Assembly: GCA_964462125.1 (NCBI GenBank)
Contig: CAYWXT010000257.1
Span: 1-8,022, forward strand
Length of the DNA: 8,022 nucleotides
DNA from: JAWLFY01 sp964462125
GTDB taxonomy: Bacteria > Planctomycetota > Planctomycetia > Pirellulales > Pirellulaceae
Direction: 5' to 3'
Shown piece after piece: positions 7,484 to 8,022 of this stretch. The notes below the pieces were generated by a model, which was not told the DNA's origin, made no database searches, and was given only the letters and a program-made list of their open reading frames with translations. Position 1 is the first letter of the stretch. The number at the start of each line of letters is the position of its first letter. A program made the translations under genes and the position numbers.

Positions 7484-8022
7484 TTGTGTTTGCTCCAAGC
7501 CCTCGCTGTCAGACGCTACCTCTGCCGGGCGGCCAGGTCGCGTTCGGCATTGACGGACGGGAACGGCTGCGGTGGCACACGGGAACCAACGCCCCCCGCC
7601 CGTTTCTGTTTCCGTTGATCGGTCCCTCAGGGCTTCCCTTGACGCGAATGGGGCACCCGGGCGCCCCGAATCACGATCATCACCGTTCGATCTGGTTCGC
7701 GCACGCCCAGGTGTTGGGGATCGATTTCTGGTCGGACACGACGGAATCTCGGATTCGCCAGCACCAATGGTTGGCCTACGAAGAGGGTGAGGACCAAGCG
7801 GCGATGGCCGTAGAACTGGGGTGGTACGACGGCCATGACCCCCAGCCGTTATTGCTGCAGGAGTTGATCGTCGCGGTCATGCCGGGACCGGAAGGGGGAG
7901 CGGAGGACGAGCTGCTCGTGGAACTGCAGTCGAGCTTCACGCCGGCGGCGGCGTCGGTGGAGTTGGCTCAGACCAACTTCGGTTTGCTGGCGGTCCGCGT
8001 CGCCAAATCGATCTCGGCGGTC
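7484..8022 (+). CDS. DUF6807 (PmoA-like) family protein, 3' end outside window, apparent frameshift
   Basis: The last gene runs off the right edge. From 7558 its frame reads RPFLFPLIGPSG, then LTRMGHPGAPNHDHHRSIW with the family's His-rich NHDHHRS motif (nt about 7669-7689), then GIDFWSD, LGWYDGHD, ELQSSFTP and NFGLLAVRVAKSIS. These fit the DUF6807/PmoA-like family, secreted or cytosolic proteins found near carbohydrate genes in planctomycetes; the biochemical role is uncertain. Directly upstream, another frame encodes LPLPGGQVAFGIDGR (7517-7561), which looks like the natural N-terminus. The two join cleanly only if one base, probably a third G near 7559-7562, is missing. The downstream frame has a TGA at 7552-7554 and only weak internal starts (TTG 7615, TTG 7639, ATG 7648). 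The start given is a TTG in the upstream frame and is uncertain. No signal peptide is seen. It is probably cotranscribed with the beta-helix gene. Confidence 0.72.

Noticed and set aside
7572..7790. A 72-codon plus-strand open frame starting with GTG at 7572.
   Set aside because: It is a shadow of the DUF6807 coding frame, which carries the family motifs; this frame has none.

Overview
The window looks like chromosomal DNA from a planctomycete of the Pirellulales (Rhodopirellula/Blastopirellula-like) type. This rests on four things: GC-rich coding sequence, start codons without clear Shine-Dalgarno sequences, the style of the secreted PQQ-type propeller and right-handed beta-helix proteins, and a DUF6807 (PmoA-like) protein of the kind common in that phylum. 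The assignment comes from protein resemblance and was not checked by database search. Coding density is high and no gene-free stretch reaches 300 bases. I see no tRNA, rRNA, CRISPR array, transposase or phage gene.

Layout. (1) Positions 1-2586, plus strand: the 3' part of an aa3/caa3-type cytochrome c oxidase operon. It holds the C-terminal 307 residues of subunit I (the gene enters from the left edge), subunit III and the small subunit IV. Subunit II and the front of subunit I must lie upstream. Together these genes encode the membrane core of a proton-pumping terminal oxidase. Subunit III is unusual, with two extra predicted membrane helices and a charged loop of about 95 residues inserted into the usual five-helix fold. 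(2) 2743-4044, plus: a secreted eight-repeat PQQ-like beta-propeller protein, probably with its own promoter. (3) 4045-4194: a short gap between convergent genes, carrying a 16-bp tandem repeat. (4) 5777 down to 4195, minus: a probable two-gene operon of a stand-alone CinA C-terminal domain protein (nicotinamide-nucleotide amidohydrolase family) followed by an extended-SDR NAD-dependent epimerase/dehydratase. (5) 5778-6013: a divergent control region with a pair of 12-bp direct repeats 21 bp apart. (6) 6014-8022, plus: a secreted right-handed beta-helix protein of the pectate-lyase-3 type, followed closely by a DUF6807/PmoA-like gene that leaves the window on the right. The latter has an apparent one-base frameshift near its N-terminus.

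The blocks look functionally separate: respiration, a periplasmic propeller, NAD-recycling plus sugar or redox chemistry, and a probable carbohydrate-related pair. Nothing here amounts to a clearly new defence or mobile system. The most useful leads are the expanded subunit III, the frameshift in the last gene, and the beta-helix/DUF6807 pairing.
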